Shown piece by piece: positions 6,745-12,641 of a stretch of 12,641 nt of DNA. Below the pieces are notes generated by a model. It was not told where the DNA came from. It made no database searches and saw only the letters and a list, made by a program, of their open reading frames with translations. This stretch comes from an uncultured Collinsella sp. (lineage in GTDB: Bacteria; Actinomycetota; Coriobacteriia; Coriobacteriales; Coriobacteriaceae): contig URGF01000050.1 in the NCBI GenBank assembly GCA_900547285.1, forward strand, positions 1-12,641, read 5' to 3'. Both the position numbers and the translations under genes were made by a program. The stretch's first letter is position 1, and each line of letters begins with the position of its first letter.

Positions 6745-6750
6745 TACAAT
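6745..6750 (+). promoter_or_regulatory. Candidate -10 box for the aminotransferase gene
   Basis: TACAAT, preceded by GCG, lies 24 nt before the ATG at 6775. A possible -35 TTGTGG (6719-6724) is at 20 nt spacing and touches the end of the 62-bp palindrome, so it is a weak match. Confidence 0.4.
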
Positions 6751-6774
6751 AGCGCCTATGCGAAAGGGGAACAG

Positions 6775-7965
6775 ATGATCAACGAAACTATGTATGCTCG
6801 CGGTGCGGAAAGCTCCATCATCCGTGAGATCTTTAGCTATGGCCTTGAGCGCAAGGCGCAGATCGGTGCGGAGAACGTATTCGATTTTTCGCTGGGTAAC
6901 CCGAGCGTTCCGGCACCTGCCGCCGTGGCTGAGTCCATTAAGAAGGCCTTGGAGCTGCCGAGCGACCAGCTGCATGGATACACGCCTGCACCGGGTCTGC
7001 CGCAGTGCCGTACCGCCGTGGCCGAGTCACTCAACCGCCGTTTTGGCACGAGCTATGAGGGCAAGGACGTCTTTATGACGGTGGGTGCCGCGGCTTCGCT
7101 CACCTGCACGCTCAATGCCGTTACGAACCCGGGTGACGAGGTCATTGTTATCGCCCCGTACTTCCCGGAGTATCGCGTGTGGATTGAGAAGGCCGGCTGT
7201 ACGTGTGTCGAGGCGCTTGCCGATGAAGATTCGTTCCAGCTGAGCGTGGATAACGTGCTCAAGGCGATTACCGACAAGACCGCTGCCGTCATTATCGACT
7301 CACCCAACAATCCGACCGGTGCCGTATATACACGCGACACGCTGACGCGACTGGCCAATGTTCTGCGCGAGGCCAACGCTCAGCGCGATCCCGAGAACCC
7401 GATTATGCTTATCTCGGATGAGCCGTATCGCGAGATTGTCTATGGCGCCGAGGTGCCTTGGGTGCCTTCGATCTACGAGCACACCATCGTGTGCTACTCG
7501 TATTCCAAGTCGCTTTCGCTACCGGGCGAGCGCGTCGGGTGGATCCTGGTTCCCAATACGAATCCTCAGGCAGCTCGTCTAATGCCCGCCGTTGCCGGTG
7601 CCGCCCGTACGCTGGGCTTCGTGTGTGCACCGGCGCTCTTCCAGCGCGTGACCATCGATTGCATCGATGAGCCGAGTGATGTCGAGGCCTATGCGCGCAA
7701 CCGCACCGCGCTTACCGATGCACTAGCGGAGTACGGCTACACCTATGTTGAGCCGGATGGTGCATTCTACTTGTGGGTGAAGGCGCTGGAGCCCGATGCG
7801 AATGCGTTCTGCGAGCGCGCGAAGAAGTACGAACTGCTCGCGGTGCCTTCGGATAGTTTTGGCATGCCGGGCTGGTTCCGCCTTGGCTACTGTGTGAGCT
7901 ACGAGACCATCGTCAATTCGTTGCCTGCCTGGAAGCAACTGGCCGACGAATATCGTCGAAAGTAA
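6775..7965 (+). CDS. PLP-dependent aminotransferase, class I/II
   Basis: This encodes a 396-residue cytoplasmic fold-type I aminotransferase. Motifs are GYTPAPGLPQCR at 69-80, VGAAASL at 103-109 (PLP phosphate region), DSPNNPTGAVY at 175-185, SDEPYRE at 214-220 with the cofactor-pairing Asp215, YSKSLSLPGERVGW at 243-256 with the Schiff-base Lys245, and Arg369 in WFRLGY, which binds the substrate carboxylate. This is the aspartate/alanine/aromatic aminotransferase group. The exact amino donor cannot be told from sequence, so no symbol is given. The ATG at 6775 follows AAAGGGGA by 4 nt. A TTG at 6733 in frame would place the candidate -10 box inside the gene and has no ribosome binding site. 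It appears monocistronic. Confidence 0.93.
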   Translation: MINETMYARGAESSIIREIFSYGLERKAQIGAENVFDFSLGNPSVPAPAAVAESIKKALELPSDQLHGYTPAPGLPQCRTAVAESLNRRFGTSYEGKDVFMTVGAAASLTCTLNAVTNPGDEVIVIAPYFPEYRVWIEKAGCTCVEALADEDSFQLSVDNVLKAITDKTAAVIIDSPNNPTGAVYTRDTLTRLANVLREANAQRDPENPIMLISDEPYREIVYGAEVPWVPSIYEHTIVCYSYSKSLSLPGERVGWILVPNTNPQAARLMPAVAGAARTLGFVCAPALFQRVTIDCIDEPSDVEAYARNRTALTDALAEYGYTYVEPDGAFYLWVKALEPDANAFCERAKKYELLAVPSDSFGMPGWFRLGYCVSYETIVNSLPAWKQLADEYRRK

Positions 7966-7981
7966 AGCGCTCTGCTTACAA

Positions 7982-7997
7982 TGTTTTACGTGAAACG
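7982..7997. promoter_or_regulatory. parS-like ParB-binding site
   Basis: TGTTTTACGTGAAACG matches the bacterial parS consensus TGTTnCACGTGAAACA at all but two positions: T for C in the left half of the core, and G for A at the end. The central 14-mer differs from GTTTCACGTGAAAC, the actinobacterial form, by one base. It is intergenic, as parS sites often are. ParB loaded here would help chromosome segregation. The core CACGTG is altered to TACGTG, which could weaken binding. Confidence 0.5.
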
Positions 7998-8024
7998 GGG
8001 TTTGGTTTTAAGCCAGACCCCGTT
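7994..8024 (+). terminator. Hairpin, possible terminator of the aminotransferase gene
   Basis: AACGGGGT (7994-8001) pairs with ACCCCGTT (8017-8024). The stem continues through a G-U pair to TGG/CCA around a TTTTAAG loop, about 12 bp in all. Only TTGTCT follows, so the U-tract is poor. The 5' end overlaps the parS-like site. Confidence 0.5.
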
Positions 8025-8057
8025 GTCTATGCCGTTGTGTGATTGGGATGAAGCAGT

Positions 8058-8087
8058 TTTACGACTGCCGAAAGCTATGCGTACAAT
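8058..8087 (+). promoter_or_regulatory. Promoter of the PHP-family gene
   Basis: TTTACG (8058-8063) and TACAAT (8082-8087) are separated by 18 nt. The -10 ends 37 nt before the ATG at 8125. Confidence 0.5.
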
Positions 8088-8124
8088 GAATATACGCGAC
8101 GGCCATACTGGACAAGGAGACCCG

Positions 8125-8946
8125 ATGCCCTACCTTCTTTCTTGTGATATTCATACTCATACGATGTTCTCTGCGCATGCGTACTCAACCATCGAGGAGA
8201 ACATCTATTGGGCGGCGGAGCGCGGCCTTCAGGTGCTCGGTTCCGCCGATCATTTAAGCTCGATGGTTACGCCTTGTCCCAATGACCTGCGCAGTTTCCA
8301 ATTCTTTATTAACCAGGATATCTGGCCGCGCATTTGGAGCGGCGTGCTGGTGCTGCGTGGTGCCGAGGCTGATATCGTTTCGCTGGACGGCAGCTTGTTT
8401 GGCGAAGACATTCCCGTTTCGCTCGATATCGCCGGCGATTCGTATAGTCGTGAGCATTCGCTGTTCGATTTGGTGACGCGTAATTTGGATTATTTGGTGG
8501 CAAGCGTGCATAACCCGCAGTTTGCCGAAGGCGCGACGCTCGCCCAAACGACCCAGATGTACATCAATGCCCTGGAGCACCCCAAGGTGTTCATGCTGGG
8601 GCATGCGGGTCGTTCGGGCGTGCCGTTCGATATCGATGAGGTACTGCTGGCGGCCAAGGCCAAGCACAAGATCATCGAGATCAACAACCACAGCCTTGAG
8701 CATGGCACGGATGCCGAGCATTGGAACGTGTGTCGTAAGATTGCCGAGCGTTGCGCCGAGCTGGGCGTGGGGATTGGCGTTTCGACCGATGCGCATATTG
8801 GCATGGCGATTGGCAAGCTCGACCAGGCGCGCAAGATGCTCGACGAGATTCACTTCCCGCTGGACCTGATCGTGACGCGCGACCGCGAGACGCTGCTGCG
8901 CGAGATGGCTGCAGCCGGCGTGTGCGACCTGCGCAAGGGGATGTAG
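8125..8946 (+). CDS. PHP-domain phosphatase (YcdX-like)
   Basis: This encodes a 273-residue cytoplasmic protein of the polymerase and histidinol phosphatase (PHP) superfamily, related to E. coli YcdX. These enzymes hydrolyse phosphoesters with a metal cluster. The metal ligands are visible in order: Asp8, His10 and His12 in DIHTHT, His18, Asp42-His43 in SADHLSS, Glu81 in GAEADI, His129 in ASVHN, His160 in GHAGR and Asp222/His224 in STDAH. The natural substrate is unknown; the sequence does not decide between histidinol phosphate and other phosphates, and no his genes are nearby. The ATG at 8125 is chosen because AAGGAG lies 5 nt upstream; upstream in-frame codons to 7981 cross the promoter. 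It is followed by its own terminator. Confidence 0.9.
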   Translation: MPYLLSCDIHTHTMFSAHAYSTIEENIYWAAERGLQVLGSADHLSSMVTPCPNDLRSFQFFINQDIWPRIWSGVLVLRGAEADIVSLDGSLFGEDIPVSLDIAGDSYSREHSLFDLVTRNLDYLVASVHNPQFAEGATLAQTTQMYINALEHPKVFMLGHAGRSGVPFDIDEVLLAAKAKHKIIEINNHSLEHGTDAEHWNVCRKIAERCAELGVGIGVSTDAHIGMAIGKLDQARKMLDEIHFPLDLIVTRDRETLLREMAAAGVCDLRKGM

Positions 8947-8966
8947 CGGAGTTTATAAACCAAGCG

Positions 8967-9000
8967 AAGGGGGCGGTCCAGGCGGGCCGCCCCCTTTCTT
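8967..9000 (+). terminator. Terminator between convergent genes
   Basis: AAGGGGGCGG (8967-8976) pairs with CCGCCCCCTT (8987-8996) around a 10-nt loop and leads into TTTCTT. It ends the PHP-gene transcript. The minus-strand methyltransferase gene converges on it, but reading from that side there is no good T-run. Confidence 0.88.
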
Positions 9001-9011
9001 GTGCCGGAGAA

Positions 9012-10445
9012 TTAGCGGCGTTCGAGGACCGCTACGGTTTCGGTATGGTCGGTGTGGGGGAACATGTCGACGGGCGTGATCTTGAGCAGGCGATAGCCTC
9101 CGTCGAGGAGCTGGTGCAGGTCGCGCTCTTGGGTCACGGGGTTGCAGCTGATATAGGTGATGCGGCGCGGCTTAAGTGCGCAGGCGGCTTCGAGGAACTC
9201 GGGGGTGGAGCCGGCGCGCGGCGGGTCGATGGAAAGGACATCGACGCGCTCGTTGTTGTCGGCGGCATCTAGGATGTAATCGGTGGCATCGTCGGCCATA
9301 AACCAGGCGCTGCGGGTGAGACCGTTGAGCTCGGCATTGCGGCGTGCATCGGCAATGCCTGCCGGGTTGCGCTCTACGCCGAGCAGCATGATGCCGATAC
9401 CCTTGTTCTGGGCTTCTTTAGCTGCGCAAAGACCGATGGTGCCACTGCCGCAGTAAGCATCCATAAGCACATCGCCTTGGTGCAGATCCATGCCGTCGAT
9501 AGCGAGCTGGTAGAGCAGCTCGGTCTGCTGCGGGTTGGTCTGGTAGAACGCGGTGGGGGAGATGTCGAACTCGCAGCCGAGTAGCTGGTCGCGCATGCAC
9601 TCGGCGCCATACACGATGCGGGTTTCCTCACCCAGGATGGCGTTGCCAGGGCGTCCGTTGATGTTTTGGGCGACGGTGACGATGCGCGGATTGAGCGCGG
9701 CGACGGCCTCAAAGAAATCCTGTGCATGCGGCAGGTCGCGCTGGGCGGTCACGAGGGTGACCATGATGTGGTCGGTGCGCCAGCCACAGCGAACGACGGC
9801 ATAGCGAAGCAAGCCCAGGTGCTTGTCTTCGTTAAAGGCGGGAATGTGCAGACGTTCGGCCTCGCGCGCGATGCCGTTGAGGACCTGTCGGGTGCCCGGT
9901 GCCTCAACGGGGCATTCGGGAACGGCAACGATTCTGTGCGTGCCGCGCTCAAAAAAGCCGCAGCGGACAGCGCCCTCTTTGCCAGGGGCAAAGGGAGTGG
10001 CGGCCTTATGGCGAAAACCGCGCGGCGCAGGATATTTGCCCGGATCACCCAGGGTGACGCCCATACCGCGAATGGGATCGACGGTTATGCCCTCGCGATC
10101 GCAAAGAGCGGCAAAAAGCTCCTCCATAGCAGCCTGCTTGGCTGCTAGCTGCTTCTTATAAGGACGATTGAGCGCCGTACACCCACCACAAGCTTTCATG
10201 ATCGAACAGGGAGACTTGGGGTCCACAGCCTTACGCGCAGACGAAACCCGATCTTTATGCGAGCGCTTGGAGCGAGTATGAGATGCCTTATCCTCGTTCC
10301 GACGAGAGCCGGGATGCTTGGCCTTAGCCTTGCCCTTCGCATCCTGAGACGACTTGGATTTCTTAGAAGGTTTTTTCTCCTCCGACCCTTCAGTCGCTTC
10401 GATCAAAGCACGACGAGCCCTACGCTCCGCACGAGATTCTGCCAT
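9012..10445 (-). CDS. rlmD: 23S rRNA (uracil-5-)-methyltransferase, RumA/RlmD family
   Basis: This encodes a 477-residue SAM-dependent enzyme making 5-methyluridine in RNA. The iron-sulfur cysteines are C80, C86 and C89 (CSIMKACGGC) and C178 (PECPV). FYQTN is at 300-304, the SAM loop DAYCGSGTIGL at 329-339, IDPPRAG at 406-412, the nucleophile Cys434 in YISCNP and the base Glu469 in HTETVA. These mark RumA-type 23S rRNA enzymes; position 747, 1939 or both cannot be told, so the symbol is a family-level choice. Residues 1-75 are a Lys/Arg/Ser-rich tail, and I see no TRAM domain, unlike E. coli RlmD. The ATG at 10445 has GGAG 6 nt upstream. The frame is open to 10616, but that extension crosses the promoter and repeats and looks non-coding. 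Confidence 0.92.
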   Translation of the reverse strand: MAESRAERRARRALIEATEGSEEKKPSKKSKSSQDAKGKAKAKHPGSRRNEDKASHTRSKRSHKDRVSSARKAVDPKSPCSIMKACGGCTALNRPYKKQLAAKQAAMEELFAALCDREGITVDPIRGMGVTLGDPGKYPAPRGFRHKAATPFAPGKEGAVRCGFFERGTHRIVAVPECPVEAPGTRQVLNGIAREAERLHIPAFNEDKHLGLLRYAVVRCGWRTDHIMVTLVTAQRDLPHAQDFFEAVAALNPRIVTVAQNINGRPGNAILGEETRIVYGAECMRDQLLGCEFDISPTAFYQTNPQQTELLYQLAIDGMDLHQGDVLMDAYCGSGTIGLCAAKEAQNKGIGIMLLGVERNPAGIADARRNAELNGLTRSAWFMADDATDYILDAADNNERVDVLSIDPPRAGSTPEFLEAACALKPRRITYISCNPVTQERDLHQLLDGGYRLLKITPVDMFPHTDHTETVAVLERR

Positions 10446-10483
10446 CAATAACTCCACTAATTCATGAATTAAAGCTGCAAGTA

Positions 10484-10489
10484 TTGTAC
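10484..10489 (-). promoter_or_regulatory. Candidate -10 box for the methyltransferase gene
   Basis: On the minus strand this reads TACAAT, preceded by CGG, 38 nt before the start codon. No clear -35 at the usual spacing. Confidence 0.4.
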
Positions 10490-10592
10490 CGTGCCAAGCC
10501 AGCAGACGATATACAAGCGGTTTATTCGTGTCAGTGATAAGCCCAACGACGTTTGCCCGCCGGGCACCGGGGCAGGGGTTAAGTTTGTCGCG

Positions 10593-10645
10593 AGTTCCGC
10601 ACGAACAGGAGGCCACTTAATGTGGCCTCCGTCGTGAGCAGGACT
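10593..10645. other. Structured intergenic hairpin
   Basis: GGAGGCCAC (10608-10616) and GTGGCCTCC (10622-10630) form a 9-bp perfect stem with a TTAAT loop. It extends outward through CACGA/TCGTG (10600-10604 and 10632-10636) and AGTTCC/GGACT (10593-10598 and 10641-10645), giving a hairpin of about 53 nt. No T-run follows on either strand. Its outer right arm runs into the first copy of the direct repeat. It could be part of a small RNA or a dispersed palindromic element; no coding capacity is evident. Confidence 0.6.
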
Positions 10646-10670
10646 GTAGAGCAGCAAATTAAACTCCGCG
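10629..10670 (+). repeat. 42-bp direct repeat, copy 1
   Basis: It matches the copy at 10721-10762 at 35 of 42 positions without gaps, including the 17-bp identical core GCAGGACTGTAGAGCAG at 10638-10654. The copies are offset by 92 bp. Confidence 0.85.
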
Positions 10671-10720
10671 CAGGGCGCCACTCAGCCGGGTGCTCCAACC
10701 TAGTGCTCCATGCGTGCTTT
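10671..10720. other. Intergenic spacer between repeat copies
   Basis: No gene is seen here or in the wider stretch 10446-10879. Open frames through this stretch lack ribosome binding sites and run across the hairpin and repeats. The AGTGCTCC near 10702-10709 can pair in part with GGACT of copy 2, echoing the fold around copy 1. Confidence 0.5.
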
Positions 10721-10762
10721 CCGTCTTGCGCAGGACTGTAGAGCAGGAAACTTAATTACGCG
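10721..10762 (+). repeat. 42-bp direct repeat, copy 2
   Basis: It carries the same 17-bp core at 10730-10746. Upstream, AGT and CC near 10702-10709 and TGCG at 10711-10714 can pair with CGCAGGACT at 10729-10737. So both copies can have the start of the core closed into a stem while GTAGAGCAG stays outside it. Confidence 0.85.
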
Positions 10763-10794
10763 CCGCTCCCCGCCCACGCCGGGCAAACCCTCCC

Positions 10795-10823
10795 TTGTAC
10801 TCCATCTCACTAAAGTGTATGAT
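10795..10823 (+). promoter_or_regulatory. Promoter of the amino-acid ABC transporter operon
   Basis: TTGTAC (10795-10800) and TATGAT (10818-10823) are separated by exactly 17 nt, 56 nt before the first gene. A TAAAGTG half-site (10811-10817, within CACTAAAGTG) sits in the spacer, next to the -10 box. Confidence 0.6.
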
Positions 10824-10841
10824 TCTGAACGTTACATGACT

Positions 10842-10861
10842 CACTTTACTTAACTAAAGTG
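10842..10861. promoter_or_regulatory. Operator-like palindrome before the ABC transporter
   Basis: CACTTTACTTAACTAAAGTG is an inverted repeat with 18 of 20 positions symmetric (CACTTTA and TAAAGTG around TTAA). It would lie about 12-32 nt after the transcription start. A third TAAAGTG half-site is in the promoter spacer, 44 bp upstream. The layout fits repression by a dimeric regulator, possibly amino-acid responsive. The regulator is not in the window. Confidence 0.5.
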
Positions 10862-10879
10862 CAACCAAGGGGGAATACC

Positions 10880-11740
10880 ATGAATACCGATATGTCTCGT
10901 CGTCAGTTTGTTGGTCTAGCCGGCTCGCTCGCCACGGTGCTCGGCCTTGGTCTTGTCGGTTGTGGCGGCGGTGCCGCTAAGGGCTCTGCTGCCGGCTCTG
11001 CCGCGGCCAAGGATACGAAGGGTGCCGCGGAGTCCAAAAAGCTCGTGGTGGGCTTTGACAAGTCCTATCCTCCGTACGGCTTTGTGGGCGATGACGGCGA
11101 GTACACGGGCTTTGACCTTGATCTGGCCAAGGCCGTTGCCGATAAGCAGGGCTGGGAGGTCAAATACGAGGCCATCGATTGGGATGCCAAGGATACGCTG
11201 CTCAACTCGGGTGCCATCAACTGCATCTGGAACGGCTTTACCATGGAGGGTCGCGAGGGTGACTACACGTTCTCCGAGCCGTACATGCTCAACGAGCAGG
11301 TGCTCGTGGTCAAGAAGGACGCGGGTATCAAGAGCTGGGACGATCTTGCCGGCAAGACCGTGATTACCCAGACCGATTCCGCCGCACAGGATGTGCTCGA
11401 GGGCGACCAGAAGGATCTGACCGCGACGTTTGCCACGCTCGATACCATCGGTGAGTACAACACAGCCTTTATGCAGCTCGAGAGCGGCGCGGTCGATGCC
11501 GTGGCATGCGACCTTTCGATTGCCCAGTATCAGCTTGCCGCCAAGCCCGATGCTTATACGCAGCTTGATAAGCCGCTGTCTAGCGAGCACTATGCCGTCG
11601 GCTTTAAGAAGGGCGACACCAAGTCGGCCGACGCCGTGACCGAGTCGCTCAAGGCGCTCTATGAGGACGGTACGGTCAAGGACCTGTGCGATAAATATGC
11701 AAGCTATGGTCTTTCCTTCGACAACTGGGTGCTCAAATAG
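10880..11740 (+). CDS. Polar amino-acid ABC transporter substrate-binding lipoprotein
   Basis: This encodes a 286-residue binding protein that captures a polar amino acid outside the cell and hands it to the permease. The N-terminus has a twin-arginine-like SRRQF (residues 6-10), a hydrophobic stretch and the lipobox LVGC with Cys28, so it is probably a lipoprotein, perhaps Tat-exported. A Gly/Ala/Ser/Lys linker follows to about residue 50. The family 3 binding domain begins KKLVVGFDKSYPPYGF and contains GEYTGFDLDLAKAV, WNGFTMEGRE and FSEPYM. The ligand (Gln, Glu, Arg, His, cystine) cannot be told. AAGGGGG precedes the ATG at 10880; an in-frame GTG at 10859 lies inside the operator. It is first in an operon with permease and ATPase. 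Confidence 0.93.
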   Translation: MNTDMSRRQFVGLAGSLATVLGLGLVGCGGGAAKGSAAGSAAAKDTKGAAESKKLVVGFDKSYPPYGFVGDDGEYTGFDLDLAKAVADKQGWEVKYEAIDWDAKDTLLNSGAINCIWNGFTMEGREGDYTFSEPYMLNEQVLVVKKDAGIKSWDDLAGKTVITQTDSAAQDVLEGDQKDLTATFATLDTIGEYNTAFMQLESGAVDAVACDLSIAQYQLAAKPDAYTQLDKPLSSEHYAVGFKKGDTKSADAVTESLKALYEDGTVKDLCDKYASYGLSFDNWVLK

Positions 11741-11844
11741 CGGCTTTCCCAGGCACCCGATTTTGCCGTTCAAACCGTCGCTTGCGTACATTTAGTACGC
11801 GGCGCTCCTCTTTCACGGCAAACTCGGGCACCTGGAAAACCCGC
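11740..11844 (+). repeat. 105-nt imperfect hairpin between binding-protein and permease genes
   Basis: Two 30-nt arms (11740-11769 and 11815-11844) are complementary at 25 of 30 positions; the left arm begins at the last base of the stop codon. At the apex, GCGTAC and GTACGC (11784-11789 and 11795-11800) form a second hairpin with an ATTTA loop. No T-run follows. It may protect the upstream mRNA and lower permease expression relative to the binding protein, or be a dispersed palindromic element. No coding frame is evident. Confidence 0.8.
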
Positions 11845-11890
11845 TTTAGCATTGGGTTCGCTGTTCCGTTATTGTGAAAGAGAGCTTGGG

Positions 11891-12544
11891 TTGTCTATTC
11901 AGGTCATGATGCAGATGCTTGGCCAGGGATTCTTGGTCAGCTTGCAGCTGTTTGTGCTGACGCTGTTGGGGTCGATTCCGCTGGGAATCCCCGTGGCGTT
12001 TATGCGCATGAGTAAAATTGCGCCGCTCCGCTGGATTGCGCGCATCTATATCTCGGTCATGCGCGGCACGCCGCTCATGCTACAGATGTTTGCCATCTAC
12101 TTCGCCCCGTACTACGTGTTCGGCATCTCGCTCACGCCCGATTCCAAGTGGACGGCGTGCGTTGTGGCGTTCATCATCAACTACGCCGGCTACTTTGCCG
12201 AGATCTATCGCTCGGGCCTGCAGTCGATTCCGCGTGGTCAATATGAGGCCGCCGAGGTGCTGGGCTACTCGCGTCTGCAGACATTTTTGTACATCGTGAT
12301 GCCGCAAGTTGCCAAACGCATTTTGCCGGCGATGGGCAACGAGATCATCACGCTGGTCAAGGATACATCGCTGGCGTTTGCCATCGGCGTGGGGGAGATG
12401 TTCTCGACGGCCAAGGCGCTGGTTGCCTCGCAAGTGAGTATGGTGCCGTTTGCAATCGCGGCGCTGATTTACTGGGTCTTTAACTTTGTGGTCGAGATGC
12501 TGCTGGGCGCCGCCGAAAAGAAGCTGGACTATTATCATGACTAA
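11891..12544 (+). CDS. Polar amino-acid ABC transporter permease
   Basis: This is an inner-membrane permease of the HisM/GlnP type, which forms the channel with a second subunit or as a homodimer. It has about 217 residues, normal for the family. Hydrophobic segments include FLVSLQLFVLTLLGSIPLGI near the N-terminus, one around WTACVVAFIINYAGYF and one near the C-terminus (FAIAALIYWVFNFVVEM). MRGTPLMLQMF and the EAA loop YEAAEVLGYSRLQTFLYIVMPQ, which contacts the ATPase, are well conserved. The start is uncertain. I favour TTG at 11891, preceded by GAAAGAGAG at 7 nt; ATG at 11906 lacks a ribosome binding site, and TTG at 11852 would begin just past the hairpin. It overlaps the ATPase gene by 8 nt. 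Confidence 0.9.
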   Translation: MSIQVMMQMLGQGFLVSLQLFVLTLLGSIPLGIPVAFMRMSKIAPLRWIARIYISVMRGTPLMLQMFAIYFAPYYVFGISLTPDSKWTACVVAFIINYAGYFAEIYRSGLQSIPRGQYEAAEVLGYSRLQTFLYIVMPQVAKRILPAMGNEIITLVKDTSLAFAIGVGEMFSTAKALVASQVSMVPFAIAALIYWVFNFVVEMLLGAAEKKLDYYHD

Positions 12545-12641
12545 CTCAGCGATGAAAATCGAAAGCGCGCGTAAGGCGTTTGGCGGCAATGAGGTGCTCA
12601 AGGATATCTCACTCGAAGTCAAGCGTGGCGAGGTCGTGGCG
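12537..12641 (+). CDS. Amino-acid ABC transporter ATP-binding protein (partial, cut by window end)
   Basis: Only 35 codons are present. They read MTNSAMKIESARKAF, then GGNEVLKDISLEVKRGEVVA, the typical start of a GlnQ/ArtP-type ATPase up to just before Walker A. The ATG at 12537 overlaps the permease stop, showing translational coupling; ATG at 12552 is an alternative start. It completes the transporter operon as the cytoplasmic energy-supplying subunit. The gene runs off the right edge and is not itself broken. Confidence 0.88.
   Translation, partial: MTNSAMKIESARKAFGGNEVLKDISLEVKRGEVVA

Noticed and set aside
7977..7982. Another TACAAT box just after the aminotransferase stop
   Set aside because: It is more than 140 nt from the next start and a better promoter lies at 8058-8087; it also touches the parS-like site.
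8751..9272. Plus-strand 173-codon open frame across the PHP-methyltransferase junction
   Set aside because: It covers the ends of two convergent, well-supported genes and their terminator, so it is a shadow frame in GC-rich DNA.
10554..10566. TGCCCG-C-CGGGCA palindrome
   Set aside because: It is short and GC-only apart from the ends, in GC-rich DNA, with no T-run or partner feature; probably chance.
10469..10681. Minus-strand 70-codon open frame and the upstream extension of the methyltransferase frame to 10616
   Set aside because: Both run through a promoter, a stable hairpin and repeats, lack ribosome binding sites, and do not look like protein of any family.
1..12641. CRISPR array, tRNA, rRNA, transposase, toxin-antitoxin or phage genes
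   Set aside because: No regularly spaced repeats, RNA gene motifs or such protein families were seen; the only repeats are the palindromes and the two-copy 92-bp-period repeat.

Overview
The window looks like one end of a contig from a high-GC, Gram-positive gut bacterium of the class Coriobacteriia, most likely Collinsella or a close relative. This is inferred from GC-rich codon use, the tilS-hpt-ftsH gene order, AAGGAG-type ribosome binding sites and the protein sequences; no database search was possible. The first 20 bases are an Illumina adapter, so the left edge is a sequencing or assembly artefact. No phage, transposase, CRISPR array, RNA gene or defence system is visible. The coding content is mostly housekeeping, and the interesting material is between the genes.

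Layout, left to right. (1) 21-572: a possible terminator remnant and a minus-strand gene for a small tail-anchored membrane protein of unknown function. (2) 573-1350: an AT-rich regulatory region, an Hsp20 small heat-shock protein gene whose ribosome binding site can be masked by a short hairpin, and a strong terminator. (3) 1363-6648: minus-strand walJ (metallo-hydrolase) divergent from tilS, then hpt and ftsH, which are almost contiguous. The tilS-hpt-ftsH order is widely conserved in Gram-positive bacteria. (4) 6657-6718: a 62-bp near-perfect palindrome just upstream of a PLP-dependent aminotransferase gene. (5) 7966-8124: an intergenic region with a parS-like ParB-binding site, a hairpin and a promoter, leading to a PHP-family phosphoesterase gene. 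(6) 9012-10445: a minus-strand 23S rRNA uracil-5-methyltransferase gene (RumA family) with a basic N-terminal tail. (7) 10446-10879: about 430 bp without a gene, holding a strong hairpin, a 42-bp repeat present twice with a 92-bp period, and a promoter with operator-like palindromes. (8) 10880-12641: a polar amino-acid ABC transporter operon of substrate-binding lipoprotein, permease and truncated ATPase, with a 105-nt imperfect hairpin between the first two genes.

How it fits together: hpt (purine salvage), tilS (tRNA-Ile decoding) and ftsH (membrane protease) form a housekeeping block. In Bacillus subtilis both walJ/yycJ and tilS-hprT-ftsH lie near the replication origin, which agrees with a parS-like site here, although parS function is an inference. 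Five transcription units seem to share a TACAAT -10 box with weak -35 elements. The best candidates for undescribed biology are the non-coding elements: the putative RNA thermometer, the 62-bp palindrome, the tandem structured repeat and the intra-operon hairpin.
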